From Labilithrix sp. (GTDB lineage: Bacteria > Myxococcota_A > Polyangia > Polyangiales > Polyangiaceae): a stretch of DNA of 64,000 bases. The stretch spans positions 58,750 through 122,749 of the forward strand of contig JAHBWD010000022.1 in assembly GCA_019637175.1 (NCBI GenBank). The letters are read 5' to 3'. Positions within the stretch are counted from its first letter, which is position 1. Each line of letters starts with the position of its first letter. The notes beneath the pieces are model-generated. The model had not been told where the DNA came from, ran no database searches, and saw only the letters and a program-made list of their open reading frames with translations. Of the stretch, positions 52,340 to 61,059 are shown in pieces. The translations under genes were made by a program, and so were the position numbers.

Positions 52340-53722
52340 ATGCGCGCGAATCTCGTACGAGTCGTGACGTCGATCACCGCCATCGCTGTCGTCGGTGCGG
52401 GGGCGACCGCCGCATGTGGGGGCTCCGTCGTTGGCGGTCGCGACGACCGCGAGCCCCTCGCTGACGGCGCAGCGCCTCGTCCACGGATCGACGGCGGAGG
52501 CGACGACGCGTCCGCTGAAGCAGGTTACGCGTGCGGCGCCGACGTGCGCGTCGACGTCGAGGGTGGCGGATCGGAGATCGCGTCGGCGGCGGGGGCGGCG
52601 GCGGGCGCGAGGCTCGTCGCGATCTGGGGAACCAAGGGCGCGCCCGGGCAAGCGCAGGCGCGATTCTTCGACGGCACCACGTGGCGCGGCCAGGTCGATC
52701 TCGGAGCCTTCACCGACCGCATCCCGCTGCAGATCGTCTCCGACGGCGTCCATCGCGCCTTCGCGCAGTGGGGTGGCCCCGATGATGGCCGGCGCGCGAT
52801 CGCGGATCTCGTCGAGGAGTCCGTCGCGCCGCCGACGTCCTTCTCCGCGCAGAGCGTGACCGACGGCATTCGGCCGAGCGACCTGATCGGGACCGCGGAG
52901 GGCGGCGCGATCTCGGCGTTCCGCGAGGGCGGGCGCGCGAAGAGCGCGAGCTGGGATGCGGACGCGGGGACCTGGGAGCCGGGGTCGCTCGACGTCGTGT
53001 CCACGGCGGGCGTCGAGCTCGCTCGGAACGCGAGCGGCCACGTCGTCGCGATGACGAAGACGACCCCAGGGCCGAATCAAGCTCCGTCTCTCCTGATCAC
53101 GCTGTTCGACGGCACCTCGTGGTCGACGCCCGCGACCATGCCGTTTCCTCCGCCGCCCAGTCCACCGATGCGAAACTTCCGCATCGCGCTCGCTCCGGAC
53201 GACACGGCGTTGCTCGTGTGGGTGGCCCCGCCCGTGATGTATGCCGCGAAGGTGACGCCGACGGCGGCTCCTGGCGCTCAATTCGGTACCCCCGTGGCCA
53301 TCGCGACAGCCCCGGCCGGGCGATTCCTGGTCGCACAAGACCTCGTCATGGACAGCGCGGGGCGCGCGACGCTCGCGTGGATCGAGACGGCGCCCTCGGA
53401 GGGCACCGCGGTGGTGACCCGGTACCTGAACGGCGCGTTCAGCCCGAGCCAGACGCTCGGTGACGCGAGCGCGGTGCGCGTCGATCTCGACCCGAGCTCG
53501 AACGTGGTCGCCCTGACGAGCTCACGACGCAACGCGCTGAGCCTCCACCGCACGACCGCGGCGAGCTCGACGTGGACATCGGTCGACACCGGCATCACCG
53601 CGAGCAACGACAGGCTCCACTTTCGCGAGCAGACCGCCGTCCTCTTCCCGAGCGGCGGCGGCGTATCGCTCATCTTCTCGAAGCCCGGCGGCGGCGGCGT
53701 CTACCACGCGCACTGCGATTAG
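52340..53722 (+). CDS. lipoprotein with beta-propeller-like repeats, hypothetical
   Basis: A signal peptide with lipobox near Cys26 (AGATAAC) is followed by an Asp/Gly-rich linker. The mature part (~400 residues) is strand-rich with repeated W-containing blades, such as GTKGAPGQAQARFFDGTTWRG, ALLITLFDGTSWSTP-like and TRYLNGAFSPSQTLG, in the style of six- or seven-bladed propellers of extracellular binding proteins. ATG 52340 used; GTG 52331 is also possible. Convergent with the next gene. Confidence 0.6.
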   Translation: MRANLVRVVTSITAIAVVGAGATAACGGSVVGGRDDREPLADGAAPRPRIDGGGDDASAEAGYACGADVRVDVEGGGSEIASAAGAAAGARLVAIWGTKGAPGQAQARFFDGTTWRGQVDLGAFTDRIPLQIVSDGVHRAFAQWGGPDDGRRAIADLVEESVAPPTSFSAQSVTDGIRPSDLIGTAEGGAISAFREGGRAKSASWDADAGTWEPGSLDVVSTAGVELARNASGHVVAMTKTTPGPNQAPSLLITLFDGTSWSTPATMPFPPPPSPPMRNFRIALAPDDTALLVWVAPPVMYAAKVTPTAAPGAQFGTPVAIATAPAGRFLVAQDLVMDSAGRATLAWIETAPSEGTAVVTRYLNGAFSPSQTLGDASAVRVDLDPSSNVVALTSSRRNALSLHRTTAASSTWTSVDTGITASNDRLHFREQTAVLFPSGGGVSLIFSKPGGGGVYHAHCD

Positions 53723-53762
53723 CGATTGGCGATCGCGCGCTCTCGCGCCCACGCGTCGGCCG

Positions 53763-54695
53763 TCAGAGTCGCGTGGCGACGTAGGCGCGAGACACGAGGC
53801 CATCGCGGTTGCTCGAGAGATAGATCTCGCAGCCGTCGGCGGTGACCGAGCGCACGAAGGTGTGGAAGCCTGCTGCTTCGAGCGAGGGGACACGCGTCGG
53901 CGCGACGCCGCTGCCGAAGGCGGTGTCCTTCGAAGGCCGCGTCACGTAGTAGATCTCGTTGTTCCGCCCCGTGAAGAACAGCGTCAACGCGTCCGGGGAC
54001 ACGGCGAACGCGTAGTCGTCCCAGAGCGTGGCATTGATCACGAAGACTTCGCGCTTGGCTCCAAAGGGGCCGGAGGTGTCGGCCTCGAGTTGGCGCAGGC
54101 GCGCGCCGTTCTCCCGAGACAAGAAGATGAGCACCGTGCCGTCTGCCGAGATGGTCGGCGCGGTCAGGATTCCGGCATCGGAGCTCGGCGCGGCGACCAA
54201 GCTCGACGCGTTGCCACCCGAGAACGTCAGCTCCCTCCATACCTCGCGGTTTCGAGACACGAAGTATTCATTGTCTCGCGCAGACGCCGGGAAGAGGAAA
54301 GGGCCGGCACCGCGTACGGGGAGCTGGATCGGGACCGCGGCGCCGAACGTCGTCGCGCCCGCCTCGATGTCGCGCGTCGCCACCCACACGCTTCTGCTCC
54401 CTGCGTCGCCGGTCTCGATGAGCAGCTTCGTTCCGTCCGCTCTCACGAACGGGTGAACGTACGTGTCCGGTCCGAGCTCGGTCAGCGCGCGCGGAGTCGA
54501 CCACTCCATCGGCCGCGCGTGGCAACCGCTGACGCCGGCGTCGCCACCCGCCGCGTCGGCGCCGGCGACCGCTCCGTCGGCGGCGTCGCCAGCATCAGAC
54601 TCGTCCGCGCCCGGTTGCGCAGGCGCGAGCTGCGCGGCGCATGCAGCGCCTGCGAGGAGCGGGAGGACGAAGGCCATCGACGCGAGCTGTTTCAT
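53763..54695 (-). CDS. TolB-like PD40 beta-propeller lipoprotein
   Basis: The signal peptide ends at a lipobox around residue 19 (PLLAGAAC). An Ala/Asp/Gly-rich spacer (DAADGAVAGADAAGGDAG) leads to a propeller with WD40-like/PD40 strands: APTISADGTVLIFLSRENG, FAVSPDALTLFFTGRNNEIYYV and VTADGCEIYLSSNRDG. ATG 54695; an upstream ATG would add 42 residues without a signal peptide. No partner gene. Confidence 0.68.
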   Translation of the reverse strand: MKQLASMAFVLPLLAGAACAAQLAPAQPGADESDAGDAADGAVAGADAAGGDAGVSGCHARPMEWSTPRALTELGPDTYVHPFVRADGTKLLIETGDAGSRSVWVATRDIEAGATTFGAAVPIQLPVRGAGPFLFPASARDNEYFVSRNREVWRELTFSGGNASSLVAAPSSDAGILTAPTISADGTVLIFLSRENGARLRQLEADTSGPFGAKREVFVINATLWDDYAFAVSPDALTLFFTGRNNEIYYVTRPSKDTAFGSGVAPTRVPSLEAAGFHTFVRSVTADGCEIYLSSNRDGLVSRAYVATRL

Positions 54696-54817
54696 GGTTC
54701 GGATGGACTCTCGGGGGTGGGTCTCGTGAAAGATCGACACACCTGCCGGACTGGCCAAAGTTTCCGGAACCAAGTCGGCAGAATTGCGGAACGCACACCT
54801 CAAGTAGCGGTCGCGTT

Positions 54818-55717
54818 TCAAACGATGTGCGCGACCTCGATGACGAGGCCTCTGAGCTTAGCGCTGTCGAACGCACGCCACGCGCTCGGCGAGAGCAGGA
54901 GAATCGGCCACGGCCGGAGCAGCCCGCGCCGGACTCCGACGAGCTGTCTCGTCGCCAACACGTCGGCATCGACCAGGCTTCGGCGCTGCACCGAGACCTC
55001 GGAGAGGAGGTTGAGCCCCGCGACGTGTCCACGCGGGCATCTGCCGTAGGCGGATTCGTCGAACAGGTCACCTCCCGCTAGTGTCGCATCGTCGAGCTCG
55101 ACGGTTGGTCCCTTTGTCCGCAGCTGGAAGTGGGTTTGGGATGGCGTTCCTCCCTCGTTCGACGCGCGCACTGGGGCCAGCTCGACGCCTGTCAAGCGCG
55201 CTTCGCGGATCACGTCGGCGGCGCGCGCGGAGACGACGATCTCATTCGCGATCGTGCGGGCGAAGTCGACCGCGCGCGGAATTCGGCGCACATCCAGGAA
55301 GAGAGGGCTCACTTGCCGCGCCCCCGCACCGCACGTCGACGCCGACATCGTCACGTGACGACCACCGATGTCGATCCCGGAGGACTGATCGAACACGTAG
55401 TCGCATGTTGAAGCGTCGTCGTAGACGGTGCCGCACTGCTCACCAGCGGGCTCGAACTCTCTTCGTGGAACGACGAGAAACAACGCGGCGCGTTCGAGCT
55501 CGCGCCGCGAGTAGCGGCGGCGCGTGTTCCAGCCGGTAAAGAAGACGTCCCCCCTCGCGCGGAATTCCCGTTCGAAGTGGCGGATCTCGGCAAACAGCGG
55601 GTCGTCCTTGGACACGCAGATGCGACGTACGGTGTGGCCCAGTCGCTGGCCGGCGTCGTCGGGCAGGCGTCCGCGCGCGTGGTCCTCTGGAATTCGGAAA
55701 TCAGTCTCTTCTCGCAT
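54818..55717 (-). CDS. unknown gene, candidate immunity protein next to a toxin-like tail
   Basis: A 299-residue protein, no signal peptide or membrane helix. I cannot name the family. It has Cys in short motifs (EQCGTVYDDASTCDY, ASTCGAGA, GRCPRGHVA), suggestive of a metal-binding knuckle. The ATG at 55717 lies six bases after the stop of the chimeric tail upstream. That toxin-tail-then-gene order is the arrangement of polymorphic toxin and immunity genes, which is the only basis for the suggestion. Codon use and A/T content look looser than in neighbouring core genes. Confidence 0.5.
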   Translation of the reverse strand: MREETDFRIPEDHARGRLPDDAGQRLGHTVRRICVSKDDPLFAEIRHFEREFRARGDVFFTGWNTRRRYSRRELERAALFLVVPRREFEPAGEQCGTVYDDASTCDYVFDQSSGIDIGGRHVTMSASTCGAGARQVSPLFLDVRRIPRAVDFARTIANEIVVSARAADVIREARLTGVELAPVRASNEGGTPSQTHFQLRTKGPTVELDDATLAGGDLFDESAYGRCPRGHVAGLNLLSEVSVQRRSLVDADVLATRQLVGVRRGLLRPWPILLLSPSAWRAFDSAKLRGLVIEVAHIV

Positions 55718-55723
55718 CGCTCT

Positions 55724-56014
55724 TCACTTGCCAGTTGGCAGCGGATACTTCGCGTAGACCGCCTTCATGATTGCCTTGACCTCTTCCGGTCCTGGTTTTG
55801 GCGCCCCGTAGGTGACGTGCGTGCGAAACTCGTTGGTGATGAGCTGATGGTACGCCGCGTCGATCGGCACGGTCGGACCGTTCGCCGGTGACGACGAAGC
55901 GACCTCCTCTTCTTGATCGAACGCGCGCTTGGCGTCTTCGATCGAGGTGCCGCGGAGGAAGTACGCGCGCGCGGCGGCGCCGACCGCGAGGGTGCAAGTG
56001 AGCGGCCGGGACGG
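55724..56014 (-). pseudogene. truncated chimera: tail of a GTPase fused to a toxin-like C-terminus
   Basis: An open frame of 97 codons without a plausible start. Residues read LAVGAAARAYFLRGTSIEDAKRAF and continue EVASSSP, matching the end of the GTPase encoded at 58624-59961; 79 nucleotides, 55917-55995, agree at 75 positions with 58697-58775. It then continues into IDAAYHQLITNEFR, YGAPKPGPEEVKAIMK and AVYAKYPLPTGK, unlike the GTPase. The frame is continuous with the stop of the HIT gene. It is probably the remnant of a GTPase paralogue with a different C-terminal domain. Confidence 0.75.
55917..55995. repeat. 79-bp repeat of the GTPase C-terminal coding segment, copy 1
   Basis: 75 of 79 positions are identical to 58697-58775, in the same orientation. 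The copy lies in the chimeric pseudogene. Conservation beyond the 79 bases is weaker but continues in the encoded VASSSP motif. Confidence 0.9.
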
Positions 56015-56554
56015 TCAACGGGAGGACCTCCACGCGGCGCGGAGCTCTCGTGCGAGCTGCTCCGCCTCGCCCTCGTCGTAGAGCCACACTCCCGCGGTCC
56101 ACGAGAAGACAGCCGCCGGGCGCGCGCTCTCGCCGTCGTCGTGCACCGGGATCACGTGGACGTGCAGATGAGGGAAGCTCATCGCCGGTGGGTTCGCCTC
56201 CGGCTCAGACGAAGAGCCGAGCGTCGCGCTGTAGATGCGACGCGGCGCGAAGAGCTCTTCGAGCGTCGCGTGCGCTTCGAACACCAACCGTTGCACCTCG
56301 AGGTGCGTCGCGAGCGGGAGATCGGTGATGCGCTCCACGTGCTCGCGAAGGATGACGAGCAAGTCTCCGCGTGTCGACGCGTAGCGATCGAGCACCACGA
56401 TCGCGTGGTCTTCCTCGCGGACCCGCAAGGCTTCGTCGTTCGTGTCGTCGCCGTGCTTCGCGAGCTTGCACATCGCGCAGGCGTTCCGCGAGCCGCGGTC
56501 GAAGCCGCGCGCCGCCATGTCGGCGAGCGCCTCTTCCTTCGACACTCGCCGCAT
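56015..56554 (-). CDS. HIT-family hydrolase/transferase
   Basis: A 179-residue cytoplasmic protein with the histidine triad HLHVHVIP, in the context MSFPHLHVHVIPVHDDGE. The N-terminus has CAMCKLA, and the middle DHAIVVLDRYASTRGDLLVILREHVERITDL is the usual HIT beta-sheet and helix. Members act on nucleoside phosphoramidates or dinucleotides. Its stop is followed in frame by the chimeric pseudogene. It lies directly after a Tat-exported protein gene on the same strand. Confidence 0.85.
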   Translation of the reverse strand: MRRVSKEEALADMAARGFDRGSRNACAMCKLAKHGDDTNDEALRVREEDHAIVVLDRYASTRGDLLVILREHVERITDLPLATHLEVQRLVFEAHATLEELFAPRRIYSATLGSSSEPEANPPAMSFPHLHVHVIPVHDDGESARPAAVFSWTAGVWLYDEGEAEQLARELRAAWRSSR

Positions 56555-57565
56555 CTACGGTGCGTGGGTGAACGGATCATCGGGGGTGAAGAAGCTCGCC
56601 TTCTTCAGCTCCGTCACGATCGCATCGACGCTCGCCGCATAGGGCGCATACGGATCCGTGGCGAAAGCGAGGGAGGCCAGGTAGCGCTCTCGCGACGTGC
56701 TCGGCGCCGAGCGCCACAGCTGCGCCGCGATGCAGCTCCAAGAGTAGGCCGACCACCCGTCTCCTCCACCGTACCGGAGCCAGTCGCGAAACGCGCTCAG
56801 CTCCGCGATGTCCCCTTCCAGACGCGCGAGGATCGCCGCCGTACGGTGAGAGAACGTGGCGAGCCGCGCCTCGTTGCCGACGTAGATCTCGCGGTAGATG
56901 AGCCCGCCGCCACCCGAGCCCGTCGTCGCGCACGCGCCGGTATACTCGACGTCGTGCTCGAACAGGATGCCGCCGACGCGCTCGAACGAGTCAAGCGCCG
57001 CTCCGCGGTCGACGGCGTTTCCCGCCGAATCGACGAACGCGATGGCCTCGTGGGAAGTCCGCACGCGCGCGAACCACGTGTCGGGGCGCATCTCGATATG
57101 GAGCAACTCGAGACCGTACGTCTCGCCGGGCGTCGCGCCGCGGACGGTCGCCCAAGGATTGCTCCAGCCGAAGCGGCCCTTCGCGAGCTCGACGCCGGCG
57201 AGGCGCGCCGCCGCAGGATCGCCATCGGCGGCGCGCGCGTCGAGGACGTCGAACAGATGTCCTCGCCCGAGCGTCGGCGACGACTCCCGCGTGAACAGGA
57301 CCTCGTCGCGCCGGATCTCGGTGGCTTGCTCCGCCGTCGTCCACGACCAGATCGAACGCGGCGGCGCGGCGTCGCGCGCGACGGGCGCGAACGCGAGGCG
57401 CGGATCCGGCGACGGCGGCGCGGGGGGCGCGGGCATGAAACCGGGATCGACGCGGCTCGGGGGCGGCTCCTCGCTCCACGGCTCCCCCGCGCGAGCGCCG
57501 CCGCATGCACCGCTGGCCATCGCGACCGCTCCGACCGTGAATCGTCGTCGAGTCAGCCGGACCAT
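56555..57565 (-). CDS. Tat-exported lipoprotein, hypothetical
   Basis: The N-terminus MVRLTRRRFTVGAVAMASGAC contains a twin-arginine motif and a lipobox Cys at about residue 21. The mature part (~315 residues) has PPPSRVDPGFMPAPPAPPSPD, then a domain with EVLFTRESSPTLGRGHLFDVLDARAADGD and GWSAYSWSCIAAQLWRSAPSTSRERYL at the end. No family recognised. The upstream GDPD remnant reads into it in the same frame without a stop. The HIT gene starts directly downstream. Confidence 0.6.
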   Translation of the reverse strand: MVRLTRRRFTVGAVAMASGACGGARAGEPWSEEPPPSRVDPGFMPAPPAPPSPDPRLAFAPVARDAAPPRSIWSWTTAEQATEIRRDEVLFTRESSPTLGRGHLFDVLDARAADGDPAAARLAGVELAKGRFGWSNPWATVRGATPGETYGLELLHIEMRPDTWFARVRTSHEAIAFVDSAGNAVDRGAALDSFERVGGILFEHDVEYTGACATTGSGGGGLIYREIYVGNEARLATFSHRTAAILARLEGDIAELSAFRDWLRYGGGDGWSAYSWSCIAAQLWRSAPSTSRERYLASLAFATDPYAPYAASVDAIVTELKKASFFTPDDPFTHAP

Positions 57566-57780
57566 GGCCGCAACGATAGCACCGCGGGTCGCGACACGCC
57601 GCAGCTGCTCAGTCATGATGCCGTCGGCGCCCATCGCGAGGAGCCTGCGGGCTTCGTCCGGATCGTCGACCGTCCAGAAGTCGACGTGCAGACCGACGCG
57701 TGCATTGGGGTCGTCCTGACGTCCGACGTCGGAGACCTGCGCGCGCGCGCGACCCACTCCCACGGCGTGATCGTCGAGAG
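57566..57780 (-). pseudogene. remnant of a glycerophosphodiester phosphodiesterase (GDPD)
   Basis: In frame with the following gene, the sequence encodes VGLHVDFWTVDDPDEARRLL and AMGADGIMTEQLRRVA, the last strand and loop of GDPD enzymes (WTVxxPxEAxxLxxxGVDGIxT). The catalytic N-terminal part (HRG, ExD) is absent. About 75 codons are recognisable. Upstream to 57906 no gene is visible. It is a broken gene fused by chance to the start region of the Tat lipoprotein gene. Confidence 0.65.
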
Positions 57781-57906
57781 AGAGCGTGCTTCTCTTAGAC
57801 GCGGGACAGCTGCCGACGGCGGCGCGTCTCATGGGCACCGGGAGCGACACGACGCGCGAGCTGCTTCGTGTTGCACCGTCTGGACGGGTCGTGCCATGAC
57901 GCGCCA

Positions 57907-58617
57907 ATGGACCCCAAGGAACACGTGGCGCGGTACGACGAGCGACTCGACGCCCTCTCCGTTGGACGCCGGTTGATCGCGAGCCTCGGCTTCGAGCCTC
58001 GTGCGATCGAGCTCTGCGTCTACCAGCCCGGCCTCGGGTACACGGCGAGGCGACCAAGCTTGCCGTTCTGGTTCGAAGTGTTGCCTTGGAACAGCGACGA
58101 CGACGCCCGAGGAAACCCGACGACGATCCTGCGGGCGCGCGCGACGATCTCCAATCACCTCAACACGTTGCTACCCATGCCGAGTAGTTCGTTCGCGCTC
58201 GCGGTCGCTCTGCCACCGCCGGATGCCGAAGACATCTACTACCGCGACCCGGTTGCCGACGCACGGCAGGCCGCGGCGGAAGCGCCCCCGGCATGGCTCG
58301 CCTTCAATCCGAGTGGTGCGCCCCACGCTGCCGTGCGCGACGAGATCTCTCGCATCTTCATGATGCCCGGGGCAGCCGTCGAGGAAGGCCAAGAAGGCGT
58401 CAGCTACACCGGCAAGGTGATGGGTCATCGACTCAGCCGTCGCGACGATCGATATGCCGAGCCGGGAAGCGGTCCGTGGACTCTGTTCCGTATCGTCGGA
58501 CCTGGAGACGGATGGGTGGCGCTCAACCTGTGGGAAGGCATGGGCGAGGTGTTCTCCGCAGGCCGTGATGAGAACACGAACGTCTTTGGACGGCATCTGG
58601 CACGAGCCATCGCGTAG
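57907..58617 (+). CDS. hypothetical protein, 236 aa
   Basis: No family recognised. Soluble, no signal peptide. It contains PFWFEVLPWNSDDDARGNPT, a Pro-rich segment LPPPDAEDIYYRDPVADARQAAAE, and a strand-rich end with GDGWVALNLWEGMGEVFSAGRDENTN. ATG 57907 was chosen. It sits alone, convergent with the GTPase gene, in the rearranged region, and could be an accessory or immunity-type gene; there is no direct evidence for this. Confidence 0.55.
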   Translation: MDPKEHVARYDERLDALSVGRRLIASLGFEPRAIELCVYQPGLGYTARRPSLPFWFEVLPWNSDDDARGNPTTILRARATISNHLNTLLPMPSSSFALAVALPPPDAEDIYYRDPVADARQAAAEAPPAWLAFNPSGAPHAAVRDEISRIFMMPGAAVEEGQEGVSYTGKVMGHRLSRRDDRYAEPGSGPWTLFRIVGPGDGWVALNLWEGMGEVFSAGRDENTNVFGRHLARAIA

Positions 58618-58623
58618 GCGTAC

Positions 58624-59961
58624 TCAGTTGATGTTCCAGCGGTCGCGATCGCTCGGGGGCGACGACGACGCGACGTCTTCCTCGTTCTTCTTCCGCTCGA
58701 ACGCGCGCTTCGCGTCTTCGATCGACGCGCCGCGGAGGAAGTACGCGCGCGCGGCGGCGCCGACCGCGAGCGTGCCGGCGAACGCGACGGCGCCCGAGAC
58801 CATCGAGCCCGCGCCGGGGAAGACGAACTTGATGAGCGCGCGCGCGCCTTCGCGCAGCGCGAAGCCCGCGCCGACGTTCGCGCCCATCGCGCCGAGGAAC
58901 TCGGCGGCGGCCTTGCGGTCGAGCGGGCGGCCCGAGAGCCACGCGATGCCGGCGATGAGCGAGACCTGCATCGTCGTGATCGGGATGACGTCGGCGACCG
59001 GGATCGGCAGCGCGGCGACGCCCGCGCAGATCGCGGCCGTCGCGCGCGTCAGGTTGCTCGCGAGCTCCTCTTGGAGCCCCCGCACGCGCGCGATGCGGAC
59101 GAACGTTCCACGCCCCGCGTCGGGCAGGTGCTTGAAGAGCGTCGTCACGAGCTCGTCGATCCGCCAGCGCTCGTCGGCGCGGACGGCGTCATCCTTGAAC
59201 GAGAGGTACGTGCTCACGCCGCGCGTCCACACGAGGTGGGGGCCGAGCTTGCCGCGCTCCTTGATCTTGGTCTCGAGGTGGTGCTCGACCTCGGCGACGC
59301 GCGCGATCTTCTCGTCGACTTCTTCCTTCGGCTCTTCGTCGGCGCAGTGCAGGCGCGTCGCCTTCGGCTCGAGCACGTCGCAGTGCGTGGCGATCGCGAC
59401 GAGGGGAGGGCGGAAGCGGTGCTCGCGCTCGATCTCGGCGTACACGCGCTCGAGCGCGTCGAGATCGGCGTCGATCGCGCTGTCGGCTTCGGTGGCCTTC
59501 ACGAGGAAGAGGATGACGTCGGGGACCTTCCGTTTGAGCTCGACGACGATCGACGCGATCGCGTCCTTCGCGCCGTCGGCTTCGGCCGGCGCCGATCCTT
59601 CCTGGATGCCTCGCGTGTCGAGGACGGAGATCGCGCCGCGCTCGCTCTTGTGGTCGAACCAACGCCCGCGACCGGTCTGCGAGCGGACGTGCCCCACCTC
59701 GGCGACCTTCGCGCCGAAGAGCGCGTTGACCATGGACGATTTACCCGCCCCCCGGCGCCCCACGAGCGCGAACGCCGGCGGGCGCTGCTCGAGGAGGATC
59801 GTGCGAAGAAGCGCGATCTTCGTCCTCAGATCGGCCACCGCACCGTCCGAGAGCGGGAGAAATCGCAGCATCTCTTCGATGCGGCGGATGTTTTCGGCGA
59901 TGAGCTCACGCGTCTTCTTGGCGTCGTCGGACTCGTCCGGATCCCGCACGTCGTTCGCCAT
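58624..59961 (-). CDS. dynamin/Era-like GTPase with hydrophobic C-terminal region
   Basis: A 445-residue GTPase. G1 is GRRGAGKS at 68-75, G3 DTRG at 115-118 (in ISVLDTRGI) and G4 THCD at 192-195, a variant of NKxD. Residues ~315-420 are hydrophobic with two helical hairpins (AAICAGVAALPIPVADVIPITT, MQVSLIAGIAWLSG and FAGTLAVGAAARAYFLRG), similar to the DUF697 region of GTPases that act at membranes. The last segment, IEDAKRAFERKKNEEDVASSSP, has a near copy in the chimeric pseudogene at 55724-56014. Membrane remodelling or stress roles are plausible, not shown. Confidence 0.85.
   Translation of the reverse strand: MANDVRDPDESDDAKKTRELIAENIRRIEEMLRFLPLSDGAVADLRTKIALLRTILLEQRPPAFALVGRRGAGKSSMVNALFGAKVAEVGHVRSQTGRGRWFDHKSERGAISVLDTRGIQEGSAPAEADGAKDAIASIVVELKRKVPDVILFLVKATEADSAIDADLDALERVYAEIEREHRFRPPLVAIATHCDVLEPKATRLHCADEEPKEEVDEKIARVAEVEHHLETKIKERGKLGPHLVWTRGVSTYLSFKDDAVRADERWRIDELVTTLFKHLPDAGRGTFVRIARVRGLQEELASNLTRATAAICAGVAALPIPVADVIPITTMQVSLIAGIAWLSGRPLDRKAAAEFLGAMGANVGAGFALREGARALIKFVFPGAGSMVSGAVAFAGTLAVGAAARAYFLRGASIEDAKRAFERKKNEEDVASSSPPSDRDRWNIN
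58697..58775. repeat. 79-bp repeat of the GTPase C-terminal coding segment, copy 2
   Basis: The intact location of the repeat, within the last 45 codons of the GTPase gene. 75 of 79 bases match copy 1 at 55917-55995. Confidence 0.9.
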
Positions 59962-60148
59962 TGAACCTGAAGCTCCATCGTAACGCTCCTTTCGGCGTGC
60001 GCGAGCGCGGCCGTTTCTCTTCGAAGCTGCTGGCGTGCTTCGTGCGTACCTCGAGATTGAGGGCGATGTGGGTGACGATGTGAGTGATCCGCGCGATCGT
60101 GGCACGAGAAAGAAGACGCGCTCGTCGTCGCTCCCGTATGTTGGTGCA

Positions 60149-60961
60149 ATGAGGGGAGGCCTTGCTCTCGTCGTCGGTCTGCTCGCCGCGGGGTGCGCGA
60201 GCGAGGCGATCGAGCCCGCGCCGACCAGCCAGCCCGAGATCGTCGGCGAGGCGCCGCGCGCGACGTCGTCGATCGGCACCGGCGAGGCGAAGAGCGTCGG
60301 CGTCTCGTTCGAGGTCGAGCGAGCGCGCGCGTTCGTGTGCCGCAAGGGCGCGTTCTGCGACGACTTCGAGAGCGCGCTGCCCGGCGCGCGATGGACCGCG
60401 ACGAAGGAAGACCAAGGCGGCGCGATCGACTTCGTGACGCCTTCGTCGAGCCTCGGCGCGCGATCGATGCGCGCGCGCGTCACCGCGAGCGAAGGATCGA
60501 GCGCGTACCTCGTCGTGGAGGGCGCGGAGCTGTCGTCGCGTTGGTCGGGCGCGCTCGGCTTCTCGATCCTCCTCGACGCGCTGCCGGTCGCGGCGCTCGG
60601 CGGTCCTCGCATCGTCGTGCCGACCGCCGACGGCGAGGCCGCGATCGGCGTCTCGATGCGGCCGGAGGGGATCGTCCTCGAGCAGTCGAGCCCCGACGGC
60701 GTCGTGCGCGCCGATCTGGTGTCGCTCGATACCGCGGACGGCAAGTGGGCGCGCGTCGTCATCGGCGTCGAGGCGAGCGGTCCGATCGGCGGCGGCGCGT
60801 TCGGTCGCATCGAGATCTCGGTCGACGGCAGCGACAACCTCGATCTGCCTCTCGCCGTGGCGCCGTTCGGCGGCCGGGTCGAGGTCCGCGCGGGCATCAC
60901 GTCGCCGGACGCCGCGCCCGCGACGGCCCGCGTCGACGACGTGATGTTCTTCACGCGCTGA
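60149..60961 (+). CDS. lipoprotein with concanavalin-like domain, copy 1
   Basis: A lipobox at about residue 17 (LLAAGC) and a linker precede ~210 residues beginning FVCRKGAFCDDFESALPGARW, with two Cys that could pair. The rest alternates strands (SWSGALGFSILLDALPV-like, VIGVEASGPIGGGAFGRIEISVDG) in the manner of a jelly-roll lectin domain. The gene at 61060 encodes a clear paralogue. Function unknown. ATG 60149. Confidence 0.65.
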   Translation: MRGGLALVVGLLAAGCASEAIEPAPTSQPEIVGEAPRATSSIGTGEAKSVGVSFEVERARAFVCRKGAFCDDFESALPGARWTATKEDQGGAIDFVTPSSSLGARSMRARVTASEGSSAYLVVEGAELSSRWSGALGFSILLDALPVAALGGPRIVVPTADGEAAIGVSMRPEGIVLEQSSPDGVVRADLVSLDTADGKWARVVIGVEASGPIGGGAFGRIEISVDGSDNLDLPLAVAPFGGRVEVRAGITSPDAAPATARVDDVMFFTR

Positions 60962-61059
60962 CGCGGGCCCGTTCTTCGGCAAGCGCCTGAAATCATTGAC
61001 GGCGGCTTGTCACCCAAATGGGGAGGGAAGGGGTCCCGAGCGCGTCCGTATTTTCAGTC

